From assembly GCA_041494445.1 (NCBI GenBank), contig JBGQAU010000002.1:1-64000 (forward strand): 64,000 bases of DNA. The letters run 5' to 3'. This DNA comes from JAIQFR01 sp041494445 (lineage in GTDB: Bacteria > Acidobacteriota > Polarisedimenticolia > Polarisedimenticolales > JAIQFR01). Shown one piece after another: positions 51,775 through 60,652 of this stretch. Below the pieces are notes generated by a model that did not search any database, had not been told where the DNA came from, and saw only the letters and a program-made list of their open reading frames with translations. Numbering within the stretch: position 1 is the first letter of the stretch; each line of letters starts with the position of its first letter. The translations under genes and the position numbers were made by a program.

Positions 51775-52569
51775 TCACGGGTTCCCTGGGCTCCAGCGGA
51801 ACTCGAAGCGCGCGGCGAACGGCGGCTGTCCCCAGCCGGAGGGGAGCGGGGGCAGCGGGGAAGCGTCCTGGACCGCGCTGAGCGCGGAACGGTCGAGCGA
51901 CGGGACCCCGCTGGAGTCGGCGACCTTGACGTTGCGGAGGGTTCCGTCGCGATCCACGTCGAACGTGACCGTCACCGAAAGGGTGCCGCGCACGCCTTCC
52001 AGCACCGGCCGGATCCAGCGGCTCTGCAAGGACGCGACGACGGTCGCCCGGTACCAGGCGAGCTGGGAATCCACCACGTCCATCGAGAAGATGCCGGTAC
52101 CGCCGGCGGCGCCGACCCCCGGTCCCGCGGGCCCTGGGGATCCTGACGCAGGGCCAGGGGACGCCGGTCCGGGCGGCGGCATCGGGCCGGTGGTCGGGAG
52201 CGGCGGCGCGGTCTTCGGCTGCGGCTTCTCCGTCTTTCCTTCCTTCTTCTTGTTCTTGTTGTTCTTGTCGGCCGCCTTCGCCGGCGGCTTCGGAGCGTCG
52301 AGCCGGACGCCGGACGCCGGAGCCGGCGGCGCGGCATGGGGGGGCGCGGAAGCTCCGCCGCCGGCGGAGGTCCCCGGCGAGGGAAACGGCGCCGCAAGCC
52401 CTACGACCCAGGCGTCGCCGATCGGCGCCGGCCGGTGGTGAAGACCGGGTAAGATCGCCAGCGCGGCGGTGGCGCAGACGTGGACGAAGAGGGAGCCGGT
52501 CACGAAGGGAACCAGCGGGCTTCGCCGGGGCCCGACCCGGATCACCAGCGAGATCCCTCGCCGCGTCAC
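51775..52569 (-). CDS. tolA: TolA/TonB-type energy-transducing protein
   Basis: 264 residues, GTG start overlapping the tolR stop (GTGA). One N-terminal transmembrane helix (FVTGSLFVHVCATAALAIL), a long Pro/Ala/Lys-rich spanning region, and a C-terminal TonB-like domain (SRWIRPVLEGVRGTLSVTVT, RDGTLRNVKVADSSG). Position between tolR and tolB identifies it as TolA. The spanning part is shorter than in enterobacterial TolA. Confidence 0.9.
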   Translation of the reverse strand: MTRRGISLVIRVGPRRSPLVPFVTGSLFVHVCATAALAILPGLHHRPAPIGDAWVVGLAAPFPSPGTSAGGGASAPPHAAPPAPASGVRLDAPKPPAKAADKNNKNKKKEGKTEKPQPKTAPPLPTTGPMPPPGPASPGPASGSPGPAGPGVGAAGGTGIFSMDVVDSQLAWYRATVVASLQSRWIRPVLEGVRGTLSVTVTFDVDRDGTLRNVKVADSSGVPSLDRSALSAVQDASPLPPLPSGWGQPPFAARFEFRWSPGNP

Positions 52570-53009
52570 GGCTTCCTCTCCCCGGGGATCACGAGCGGGA
52601 CCGTGACCAGCGCCACGCGGGTCACGCCGGCCTTGCGGATCCGGTCCATGACCAGCAGGACCTCTCCGTAGGGGAGGAGCTTGTCCGCGCGGAGGAACAC
52701 CGTCTCCCCGGGTCGAGTCGAGGCGAGCGTCTTCATCTGCTGGCCGAGGAGATCGAGGTGGACCGGGCGATCGTTGATTCGGATCCTGCCGTCGCGGTCG
52801 AGAGAGACCACGACCCGAGCCTCCTCCATCTCCGCGGCGGTCTCCGTGGCGGGCAGATCGAGCTTGATGCCGCGCTCCAACATCGGCGCGGCCACCATCG
52901 AGATGATCAGCAGCACGAGCATCACGTCCACGAGGGGTGTGACGTTGATCTCGGCGAGCGCCCTCCGGCCTCCCGACCTGCCGCCCCCACTCGACACCGA
53001 GACGCCCAC
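52566..53009 (-). CDS. tolR: TolR/ExbD proton-channel subunit
   Basis: 147 residues, GTG 53009 with GGAGGG about 11 bases upstream. The motif INVTPLVDVMLVLLIISMVA holds the essential transmembrane Asp. The periplasmic domain follows (VVVSLDRDGRIRINDRPVHL). It works with TolQ to convert proton flow into movement of TolA. Confidence 0.93.
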   Translation of the reverse strand: MGVSVSSGGGRSGGRRALAEINVTPLVDVMLVLLIISMVAAPMLERGIKLDLPATETAAEMEEARVVVSLDRDGRIRINDRPVHLDLLGQQMKTLASTRPGETVFLRADKLLPYGEVLLVMDRIRKAGVTRVALVTVPLVIPGERKP

Positions 53010-53014
53010 TTGGA

Positions 53015-53701
53015 TCAGGCCCTCCGCCCCTGCACGCGGTGGATGAAGTCGGCGATGAACTCGTCGGTCTTCGCGTCCATGCCGCGAAGCCGACCGTGGA
53101 AGTGATTGTAGGCGATCACCGCGGGGATCGCGGCGGCGAGGCCGGCGGCGGTCGTGACCAGGGCCTCGGTGATCCCCGGCGCGTACGCCGCGATCGACGC
53201 GGCGCCCGCGGTGCCGATTCCGTGGAAGGCTTTCATGATCCCCCAGACCGTCCCGAAGAGCCCGATGAAAGGGGTGGCGCTGGCGGTGGTGGCGAGGAAG
53301 CCCAGGCTCCTCTCGAGTCGGGCGGTCTGCACGAGGGCGCTCTTGCGGAGCATCCGGTCGAGCGAGTCCAGCTCGTCTCCCTGGGGCGCTCCACCGGGGG
53401 GGGGATTGAGGCTGATCTCGCGGAATCCGGCGCGGAACACCTCGGCGAGCGGGCTCTCGCGGAGCGTGGTCGTCGAATCCTGGATCGCGGCGAGGCCGCC
53501 GCCCTTCCTGAACCGCTCGAGGAAGGTCTCGGTCTCCCTCTCGGCCCTCCGGAAAACGCGCAGCCGCTCCGCGATGATCCCCCACGAGACCACCGAGAAC
53601 ACCGACAGGACGAGGAGGACGAACCTCCCCATCGCGCCGGAATCGCGGATCAGCGCCCAGATTTCGACTTCGCCGGCCGTCGCGGCGGGAACCATGAGCA
53701 T
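53015..53701 (-). CDS. tolQ: TolQ/ExbB proton-channel subunit
   Basis: 228 residues. Three transmembrane helices: FVLLVLSVFSVVSWGIIAER, TPFIGLFGTVWGIMKAFHGI and ALVTTAAGLAAAIPAVIAYN, with the conserved Thr residues of the channel. First gene of the tolQRAB-pal-cpoB operon, transcribed divergently from recN across about 190 bp. Confidence 0.95.
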   Translation of the reverse strand: MLMVPAATAGEVEIWALIRDSGAMGRFVLLVLSVFSVVSWGIIAERLRVFRRAERETETFLERFRKGGGLAAIQDSTTTLRESPLAEVFRAGFREISLNPPPGGAPQGDELDSLDRMLRKSALVQTARLERSLGFLATTASATPFIGLFGTVWGIMKAFHGIGTAGAASIAAYAPGITEALVTTAAGLAAAIPAVIAYNHFHGRLRGMDAKTDEFIADFIHRVQGRRA

Positions 53702-53890
53702 GCACGACCTCCCGCGCGGCGATCGAGCCCGAGGCTCGCGCGCCGCTCGCCAAGGGTCATGCTAACCGAGGGGGGTGGGGGCGGCAAGACGCGCGCGGGG
53801 TCCGGCCGCGCCTCGACGCGGTTCTCCCGGCCGTGCTAGGATCGCGACTCCGCGCCGATGCGCCCAAAAACGCGCGGTGTCTCCGAGCCG

Positions 53891-55621
53891 ATGCTCAAGA
53901 CCCTTCGAATCCGCAACGTCGCCATCATCGAGGATCTCACCGTCGACTTCGGGCCCGGGCTCAACGTGCTGACGGGGGAGACCGGCGCGGGGAAGTCCAT
54001 CATCGTGGACGCCCTCGGGCTCGCGGCCGGGGATCGCGGGGACGCGACGCGCGTGCGCACCGGGGCCGAACGGGCCGTCGTCGAGGCGGTGTTCGCTGCG
54101 GGGGCGTCGGCATCGGTCCGCGCGCTCCTGTCGGAGCGCGGACTCGACGACGCGGGGGACGATCTGGTGGTCCGAAGGGAGGTGTCGGCCTCGGGGGGGA
54201 AGGTGTTCCTCAACGGCTCCCCTGCCACCCTGGGCGCCCTTCGGGAGATCGGGGACCGGCTCGTGGAGCTGCACGGCCAGCACGAGCACCAGGACCTGCT
54301 GGAGCCGGACCGCCACCTGGCGCTACTGGACGAGTTCGGCCATCACGACGCGCTGGCGCGATCGGTCGAGGAGGGGTGCGACGCGGTCCTCGGCGCCCGG
54401 GAGCGGCTGGATCGGCTCCGCGCGACGTCCGAAGAATCCCGGTCGCGGGGCGACGACTTGGAGCGGCGGGTCCGAGAGATCGACGCCGCGGCGCCCGCGC
54501 CCGGGGAGTCGGAAAGGCTCGACCGGGAGCGTCGCGTGCTTCAGCACGCGGGGACGCTGGCCCGCCTCCTCGACGAGATGGTGGAGCTGCTCTACGAGGG
54601 CGAACCTTCCGCGGCGTCGCTGGCCGCGGCCGCGGGGCGGCGGGCTTTAGAGGCCGCGTCGGTGGACCCGGCGCTCGAGGAGGCCGCGACGCGGATCGAG
54701 TCGGCGCGGATCGAGCTGCAGGATGCCGGCGCCACGCTCCGGGACTATCGCGAGCAGGCGGATTTCGACCCCGCTCGGCTGGAGGCGGTGGAGGCGCGCC
54801 GCGTGCTCCTGGAGCGGCTGCGCCTGCGGTACGGCGCGGACGAGGAGGCGATCCTCGCCCATCGCGAGGCGTGCGCGCGGGAGCTCGCGACGCTCAGGGA
54901 CCTCTGCGGCGAGATCCGGCGGGGGGAGGAAGCGGTCGCGGCCGAGGAGGGGCGGTACCTCGAAGCCGCCGCGGCGCTGGGCCGTGCGCGCCGCGAGGCG
55001 TCGGAGCGCCTGTGCGTCGCGGTGGAGGCGCAGCTTCGGCACCTGGCGCTCGGTCGCGCCGCGTTCTCGGTGCGGTTCTCGGCGGCGAGGGGTCCTCTCG
55101 TCGGATCGGGAGAGCGCGGCGCGGGTCCGCTGGGACGGAGGGGCGCCGAGCGCGCGGAGTTCCTCCTCGCGGCGAATCCCGGCGAAGAAGAGCGCCCCCT
55201 GGCGCGGGTCGCGTCGGGCGGCGAGCTGTCGAGGGTGATGCTCGCCCTCCACTTGGTGCTGGAAGGGGCCGCGGAGGGTCGCGTCCTGGTATTCGACGAG
55301 GTCGACGCCGGCGTGGCGGGGGCGGTCGCCGACGCCGTGGGGTCGCGGCTCGCGCGGCTCGGCGAGCGGAACCAGGTCCTCTGCGTGACGCACCTTCCGC
55401 AGGTGGCCGCCCACGCCGATCATCATTACCATGTCCTGAAGCGGGTCACCGCGGGGCGCACGCGCGCCGACGCGCGGCGCCTGGGCGCGCGCGAGCGGGT
55501 CGATGAGCTGGCGCGGATGCTCGGAGGGCGGGAGGTCACCGCCGCCTCGCGCCGGAACGCGGCGGCGCTGCTGGCGGCCGCCGGCGACGGGAAAAGGCGG
55601 TCTCAGAGGAGGGAGGCGTGA
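53891..55621 (+). CDS. recN: DNA repair protein RecN
   Basis: 576 residues from ATG 53891 (MLKTLRIRNVAIIEDLTVDF); an upstream GTG or ATG in frame would only add a basic leader. Walker A is GETGAGKS, the central coiled coil is interrupted, and the C-terminal ABC signature SGGELSR, Walker B VLVFDEVDAGV and switch CVTHLPQVAAHADHH are intact. It is an SMC-like ATPase for double-strand-break repair. GTGA overlap with coaD. Confidence 0.95.
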   Translation: MLKTLRIRNVAIIEDLTVDFGPGLNVLTGETGAGKSIIVDALGLAAGDRGDATRVRTGAERAVVEAVFAAGASASVRALLSERGLDDAGDDLVVRREVSASGGKVFLNGSPATLGALREIGDRLVELHGQHEHQDLLEPDRHLALLDEFGHHDALARSVEEGCDAVLGARERLDRLRATSEESRSRGDDLERRVREIDAAAPAPGESERLDRERRVLQHAGTLARLLDEMVELLYEGEPSAASLAAAAGRRALEAASVDPALEEAATRIESARIELQDAGATLRDYREQADFDPARLEAVEARRVLLERLRLRYGADEEAILAHREACARELATLRDLCGEIRRGEEAVAAEEGRYLEAAAALGRARREASERLCVAVEAQLRHLALGRAAFSVRFSAARGPLVGSGERGAGPLGRRGAERAEFLLAANPGEEERPLARVASGGELSRVMLALHLVLEGAAEGRVLVFDEVDAGVAGAVADAVGSRLARLGERNQVLCVTHLPQVAAHADHHYHVLKRVTAGRTRADARRLGARERVDELARMLGGREVTAASRRNAAALLAAAGDGKRRSQRREA

Positions 55622-56106
55622 AGAGAATCGCTGTCTACCCCGGCACGTTCGATCCCGTCACGAACGGGCACCTGGACCTCGTCGAGCGCGGGCGCCGGCG
55701 GTTCGACCGACTCGTCATGGCGATCCTGAGCAACGAGGAGAAGCAGCCGATGTTCACCCTGGAGGAGCGGATCGGCTTCCTCCGCGAGGCGACGTCCCAG
55801 TGGCCGGACGTCGAGGTGGCCACGTTCGACGGCCTGCTCGTCGACCACGCCCGGCGCATCGGCGCCTCCGTGATCCTGAGGGGGCTCCGCGCCGTCTCGG
55901 ACTTCGAGTACGAGCTGCAGATGGCGATGATGAACCGGCGCCTCGCGCCCGACGTCGAGACGGTGTTTCTCATGCCCAGCGAGGCGTACTCCTACGTCTC
56001 CTCGAGGCTCGTGCGCGAGGTGGCGCGGCTCGGAGGGAACGTCACGGGGCTCGTCCCCGCCGGCGTGGCACGGGCGCTCGCGCGGCGCCACTCGGAGCGG
56101 CGTTGA
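55618..56106 (+). CDS. coaD: Phosphopantetheine adenylyltransferase
   Basis: 162 residues, GTG start inside the recN stop. Nucleotidyltransferase motif YPGTFDPVTNGHLDLV contains T-x-G-H; ILRGLRAVSDFEYELQMAMM and the C-terminal YVSSRLVREVARLGGNV are family signatures. It makes dephospho-CoA from 4'-phosphopantetheine and ATP. Overlaps larA by TTGA. Confidence 0.96.
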   Translation: MKRIAVYPGTFDPVTNGHLDLVERGRRRFDRLVMAILSNEEKQPMFTLEERIGFLREATSQWPDVEVATFDGLLVDHARRIGASVILRGLRAVSDFEYELQMAMMNRRLAPDVETVFLMPSEAYSYVSSRLVREVARLGGNVTGLVPAGVARALARRHSERR

Positions 56107-57401
56107 GCGGCCCGCCCCCCTGCCGCCTGCCGTACGGCAAGGAGGGACTGGATCTCCCGTCCACGCCGTTCCGCCTCGAGACCGTGACGCCCCCCCGTCC
56201 CCCCTCGCCTCCGATCGGCGACGAGGGGATCCGCGAGGCTCTCGCGCGCCCCGTGGCGTCTCCCAGCCTCGCCGAGATCTTTCACGGCGCGCGCCGCGTG
56301 CTGGTGGTGGTTTCCGACGCAACGCGCGCCACCGGCTCGGAACGGTTCCTGCCGCCGCTCGTCGAACGGATCGAGGCAGTGTCGAAGGCCGAGATCCGAT
56401 TCGCCGTGGCCAGCGGCATCCATCGCCGGCCGACGCGGGAGGACGTGGAGACGATCCTCGGGCCGCGCCTCGCGGCGGGCCACGAGGTCCTGCTGCACGA
56501 TCCCGACGACCGATCCCGCCTCGTGGAGCTGGGCCGGACGCGGGCCGGGACGCCGGTCGCGATCCACGCGGCGGTGCGGGAGCAGGATCGGGTCGTGCTG
56601 ACCGGATCGGTGGGCTTCCACTACTACGCCGGCTTCTCCGGAGGGCGGAAGGCGCTCGTTCCCGGCCTCGCCTCGCGGGCCACGGTCACGGCGAACCACC
56701 TCCGCGCGCTCCGCGCCGATGGGACGCGCCACCCGATGGCGCGCGCCGGGCGCCTCGGCGGGAACCCGGTCCACCTGGACATGGCCGACGGGGCGGCCCT
56801 CGTCGGCCCCCATCTCCTGGTCAACTCGGTGCTGGGGGAGGACGGCGCCATCGAGCGGCTGTGGGTCGGCCACTGGCGGAGGGCCCACGAGGCCGCATGC
56901 CGCCACGTGCGGGCGACCCGAAGCGTGAGGGCCCGGCCACGCGATCTCGTGGTCGCCTCCGCGGGCGGCGAGCCCACCGACATCGACCTCATCCAGTCGC
57001 ACAAGGCGTTCGAGGCCGCGATCGGGGCGGTCAAGCCGGGCGGCGCGTTCGTGCTGGTCGCGCGTTGCCGGGAGGGGGCGGGACATGCCGACTTCCTCCC
57101 GTTCTTCGGGCACGGGAGCGAGGAGGAGATGGTCCGGGCTCTCCGGGAGGACTTCCGCGTCTATCGCCAGACGGCGCTGGCCTGGTACCGCAAGGCGAAA
57201 GCCTGCCGCCTGATCCTCGTCTCCGGCCTCCCCGCGGACACCGTCCGGCTGCTCGGGGCGGAGCCGGCGCGGGACCTGGAGGAGGCGTTCCGCATCGCTC
57301 GCGCCAGCGTGGGAGCGGGATCCCGAGGGTGGGTGCTGGCCCACGGGAGCCGGCTGCTCATCGAGGGGGACGCTCCCGGCGAATCGGCGGCCGCGGCGTG
57401 A
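56103..57401 (+). CDS. larA: LarA-type nickel-pincer racemase family protein
   Basis: 432 residues, TTG start inside the coaD stop. Motifs: ASGIHRRPTREDVETILG, HDPDD, and the cofactor loop GSVGFHYYAGFSGGRKALVPG with the His and Lys that hold the nickel-pincer cofactor. LarA racemises D/L-lactate; homologues act on other 2-hydroxy acids, so the substrate is open. The cofactor genes larB, larC and larE are not in this window. Confidence 0.85.
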   Translation: MSGPPPCRLPYGKEGLDLPSTPFRLETVTPPRPPSPPIGDEGIREALARPVASPSLAEIFHGARRVLVVVSDATRATGSERFLPPLVERIEAVSKAEIRFAVASGIHRRPTREDVETILGPRLAAGHEVLLHDPDDRSRLVELGRTRAGTPVAIHAAVREQDRVVLTGSVGFHYYAGFSGGRKALVPGLASRATVTANHLRALRADGTRHPMARAGRLGGNPVHLDMADGAALVGPHLLVNSVLGEDGAIERLWVGHWRRAHEAACRHVRATRSVRARPRDLVVASAGGEPTDIDLIQSHKAFEAAIGAVKPGGAFVLVARCREGAGHADFLPFFGHGSEEEMVRALREDFRVYRQTALAWYRKAKACRLILVSGLPADTVRLLGAEPARDLEEAFRIARASVGAGSRGWVLAHGSRLLIEGDAPGESAAAA

Positions 57402-57451
57402 GCCGGCTCGCGCTTGACCCCCCTCGCGAGCGGCCCCTATACTCGCGATGC

Positions 57452-58762
57452 ATGAGAAGCGTGCTGGTTTTCGCGACGCTCGTGCTCCTCGTCGCCGCTC
57501 CGGCGGCGGCGGCGGAGCCCAAGGTCCGGCTCGTCGATTTCGACGACATCGTCACTCCCGTGAGCGCGGATCGCGTGGTGCACGCCATCGAGCGGGCCGA
57601 TCGCGACGGCGAGAGCCTGGTCGTGATCCGGCTGGACACTCCCGGCGGTCTCGTGTCCTCCCTCGAGCGCATCGTCCAGGGCGAACTCCGCGCGAGGACT
57701 CCCGTGGTGGCCTGGGTGGGGCCCGCGGGGGCGAAGGCGGCGTCGGCCGGGTTCCTGATCCTGATCGCCGCGGACGTCGCGGCCATGGCGCCGGGGACCC
57801 ACACGGGTGCCGCCGCGGTGATCTCTTCGCTCTTCGGCGCGAATCCCGAGAGCGACGTCGGTCTGAAGAAGGCCTCGAGCGACCTCGCCGCGCGCGCCCG
57901 GACGCTCGCGGAGCACCGGGGCAGGAACGTTGAGGCGTGCGAGAAGGCGGTGCTCTCGGCCGACGCCTACACCGACGGCCAGGCGCTCAAGGACAAGGTC
58001 ATCGATCTCGTCGCGAACGACGTGGACGATCTGCTCCGGCAGCTCGACGGGCGCGAGATCCGGCGGTTCGACGGGAGCGTGACGAAGCTCACGACCGCGC
58101 ACGCTCGCGTCGTGCGGGAAGAGACGACGTTCGGGGAAGAGGTGCTCGGGATTCTCGCGAACCCGGTGGTGGCGTATCTCCTGCTCCTCGTGGGGCTCGG
58201 CGGGCTTTACGTGGAGCTGAGCCACCCGGGGCTGGTGTTTCCAGCGGTGACGGGCGTGCTCTGCCTCCTGCTGTTCGCATTCTCCGCGCAGGTGCTCCCG
58301 GTGTCGGCCGTCGGCATCCTGCTCATCCTGCTGGCGATCGTGCTGTTCATCCTGGAAATCAAGGTCGTCTCCCACGGGATGCTGGCGGTGGGCGGCCTCG
58401 TGTGTCTCGTGGTGGGGTCGCTCATGCTGTTCAGGGGACCGATTCCCGAGATGAGGCTTCCCTTGTTGGCGGTGCTCCCCGCGAGCCTGACCCTGGCGGC
58501 GGCGTGCACGCTCGCGGTCCGGCTTGCGGTGCGCGCTCGGTGGGCGCCCGTCGCCACGGGTGCCGAGGGTTTGAGGGGCGAGATCGGGACCGCGGTGAGC
58601 GACCTCGCTCCCGAGGGAAAGGTCTTCGTTCACGGCGAGATCTGGGACGCGGTGTCCGCGGCCGGTCCGCTGTCGATGAACACGCGCGTCCGGGTGGTGC
58701 GGGTGGAGGCGATGCGTCTGACCGTCGAGCCGGCGGAAAGGTCGCCGGTGGAGGGGGGCTGA
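57452..58762 (+). CDS. NfeD-family membrane serine protease (ClpP-class)
   Basis: 436 residues. A signal peptide ends AAAA; a ClpP-like protease domain follows (VIRLDTPGGLVSSLERIVQG, GAKAASAGFLILIAADVAAM with the catalytic Ser, APGTHTGAA). Then four to five transmembrane helices (about 230-360) and a C-terminal NfeD OB fold (GEIGTAVSDLAPEGKVFVHG). Proteins of this type normally pair with and cleave a slipin/stomatin. Here only a fragment of a slipin follows. Confidence 0.9.
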   Translation: MRSVLVFATLVLLVAAPAAAAEPKVRLVDFDDIVTPVSADRVVHAIERADRDGESLVVIRLDTPGGLVSSLERIVQGELRARTPVVAWVGPAGAKAASAGFLILIAADVAAMAPGTHTGAAAVISSLFGANPESDVGLKKASSDLAARARTLAEHRGRNVEACEKAVLSADAYTDGQALKDKVIDLVANDVDDLLRQLDGREIRRFDGSVTKLTTAHARVVREETTFGEEVLGILANPVVAYLLLLVGLGGLYVELSHPGLVFPAVTGVLCLLLFAFSAQVLPVSAVGILLILLAIVLFILEIKVVSHGMLAVGGLVCLVVGSLMLFRGPIPEMRLPLLAVLPASLTLAAACTLAVRLAVRARWAPVATGAEGLRGEIGTAVSDLAPEGKVFVHGEIWDAVSAAGPLSMNTRVRVVRVEAMRLTVEPAERSPVEGG

Positions 58763-58763
58763 G

Positions 58764-58886
58764 ATGCTCGGCGTGGAGTTGCCCGTCGGGATCCTCGCGG
58801 CGCTGCGCTACGCGGAGATCGCCTCGGAGAAGAACTCGACCCTCGTGTTCCCGTTGCCCATCGACCTGATCAAGGGGTTCCTGTAG
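58764..58886 (+). pseudogene. C-terminal remnant of a slipin (stomatin-like) gene
   Basis: A 40-codon ORF one base after the NfeD gene. Its C-terminal part LRYAEIASEKNSTLVFPLPI is the conserved end of slipins (typically ...E-K-N-S-T-I-x-F-P-x-P-I-D). The SPFH domain and N-terminal membrane hairpin, about 200 residues, are missing. The intact start and small size also allow a translated micropeptide. Confidence 0.65.
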
Positions 58887-58927
58887 GCGTGATCTGAGGC
58901 CCCGCGGTCCCAGACGGGAGGAGTCCG

Positions 58928-59974
58928 GTGAGTGCCACGGCGGGAAGCGGCCGAGAGCCCGGGGCGCCGCCCGTCCCGCCGGACGGCGTCGATCCGGAGG
59001 TGCTGGCCGCTCTGCTGGAGCTGCACCGCCGCCTCGACCTGCCCGATCAGCTCCAGGTGCTGGTCGAGCGCGCCGCGGCCTGGACCGGCGCGGACGCGTG
59101 CTTCGCTCTCGCGCCCGACGAGGAGCGGCAGGTCCTCGTGCCGGTGGCCTCGGTCCGCGCGCGGGGGAGCTTCGACCTGACCGGGGCGCGGCTGAGGTCC
59201 GGCGAGGTGCGGCGATGGGTCGAAGAGGGAGAGCCGCCGGGCCGCGCCGCCGACCTCCTGTCCGGCGTCCTTCCCGCATCGAGCGCGATGCTCCCGCTCC
59301 GGGGCGACGGGGACGAGGCCGTCGGCCTCCTGGTGGTCGTCAACGCGCGCGGCATGGGCGCGGAGATGGACCTCGTTCGGTCGCTCGCGACCCTCGGCCG
59401 CCGGGCGATCGAGAACGCGATCCAGGTCCGCGCGATACGGGATCTCGTCATCAAGGACGACACGACCGAATGCTTCAACCGGAGGTACTTCGAGGATTTC
59501 CTCGCCGAGGAACTGTCCAGGGCCAGCCGGTTCCACGCTCCGCTCTCGCTGATCTTCTTCGACATGGACGGGCTCAAGCAGGTCAACAGCCTGCTCGGTC
59601 ACGCCATGGGGAGCCGAGCGCTCTATGAGGTTTCCGTCCGTGTTCGCGTGAAGGTCCGGAAGTTCGACAAGCTGTTTCGGTTCGGCGGTGACGAGTTCTG
59701 TATCGTGCTGCCGGAGACGGAGTGGCACGGCGCGCTCGAGGTCGCCGAGCGCGTGCGCGTGGCGATCGCCGGCAAGGCTTTCCTCGCGGACCGACTCGGC
59801 GAGAAGGGGGGCGTGAAGATGACCGCCTCCTTCGGCATCGCCTCGTTCCCCCTCCACGCCCGGAGCAAGGCGGAGCTCCTGGAGCGCGCCGACTGGGCGA
59901 TGCAGCGGATCAAGAACGGCGTGAAGAACTCCATAGCGGTCGCGGAGATCGTCGAGGACGGGCATGAATCCTGA
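58928..59974 (+). CDS. GAF-GGDEF diguanylate cyclase
   Basis: 348 residues, GTG start after GGGAGGAG. A GAF-like sensor lies at about 25-165 and a GGDEF domain at about 175-335, with DDTTECFNRRYFEDFL, FFDMDGLKQVNSLLGH and the active-site FRFGGDEFCIVLPE intact. The RxxD product-inhibition site is not clearly present. Synthesises c-di-GMP. Its stop overlaps the SPOR gene. Confidence 0.93.
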   Translation: MSATAGSGREPGAPPVPPDGVDPEVLAALLELHRRLDLPDQLQVLVERAAAWTGADACFALAPDEERQVLVPVASVRARGSFDLTGARLRSGEVRRWVEEGEPPGRAADLLSGVLPASSAMLPLRGDGDEAVGLLVVVNARGMGAEMDLVRSLATLGRRAIENAIQVRAIRDLVIKDDTTECFNRRYFEDFLAEELSRASRFHAPLSLIFFDMDGLKQVNSLLGHAMGSRALYEVSVRVRVKVRKFDKLFRFGGDEFCIVLPETEWHGALEVAERVRVAIAGKAFLADRLGEKGGVKMTASFGIASFPLHARSKAELLERADWAMQRIKNGVKNSIAVAEIVEDGHES

Positions 59975-60533
59975 AGCCCGCGACGAGACCGGGGTCGCAC
60001 GTGAGGTGCGCATCCAGGGGCCCGCCCTTTTCGTCGCCGGCGGCGTGCTTCTCGCGCTGCTCGCCCTCGCGTTCTGGGCGGGGCGGTGGTTCGAGCGGCA
60101 GGTGTCGCCGCCACCGGCGGCCGTCGGGCGCGATACGCCGGGACACGTGGCCAAGGACGAGCCGACGGCCGACGACGTCACGTTCTTCGACACGCTCGGG
60201 GGAGGTGGAAAGGCCGCGGAGCCCCAGCGCGAGGCCCGCCCGAAGGGCCCGCCCGCCGAGCCGCCCTCCGTCGCGCCCGCGACGGCCGTCGCGCGAGGCG
60301 GGCCGTTCTTCGTGCAGGTTTTCGCCGGTAGGGACCGGCAGGCCGCCGAGGAGATCGTCCGGTCCCTCGGCGGTCGCGGCTACCCCGTCACCGTGGAAGG
60401 CGAGCGCGAGGGACGGGGGGCGCTCTTCAAGGTCCGGGTCGGCGGCTACCCCGACCGAGCGGAGGCCCAGACGGTCGCCGACCGGCTCAAGCGCGAAGGC
60501 GAGGCCGGGGCGTGGGTGACCCGGCGAGATTGA
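59964..60533 (+). CDS. SPOR-domain membrane protein
   Basis: 189 residues, start overlapping the GGDEF gene by 11 bases. One transmembrane helix (ALFVAGGVLLALLALAFWAG), a Pro/Ala-rich linker, and a SPOR domain (FFVQVFAGRDRQAAEEIVRS, LFKVRVGGYPDRAEAQTVAD) that binds denuded glycan at division sites. Coupled expression with the cyclase hints at c-di-GMP and envelope coordination, by position only. Confidence 0.88.
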   Translation: MNPEARDETGVAREVRIQGPALFVAGGVLLALLALAFWAGRWFERQVSPPPAAVGRDTPGHVAKDEPTADDVTFFDTLGGGGKAAEPQREARPKGPPAEPPSVAPATAVARGGPFFVQVFAGRDRQAAEEIVRSLGGRGYPVTVEGEREGRGALFKVRVGGYPDRAEAQTVADRLKREGEAGAWVTRRD

Positions 60534-60652
60534 GCCGACGGGAGGGCCGCGACGGGTCCGCACCCAGGGGGAGGGGTGTGTTATGTTGAACGGGCGAGGC
60601 TTGCGCAGGCGCCCTCGAGTCTTAGATTTGCCCGATGTGCGGAGGACGGATC

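Noticed and set aside
53039..55506. Long frames overlapping tolQ and recN
   Set aside because: They are shadow frames rich in Arg, Gly and Pro with no motifs, and overlap well-supported genes throughout.
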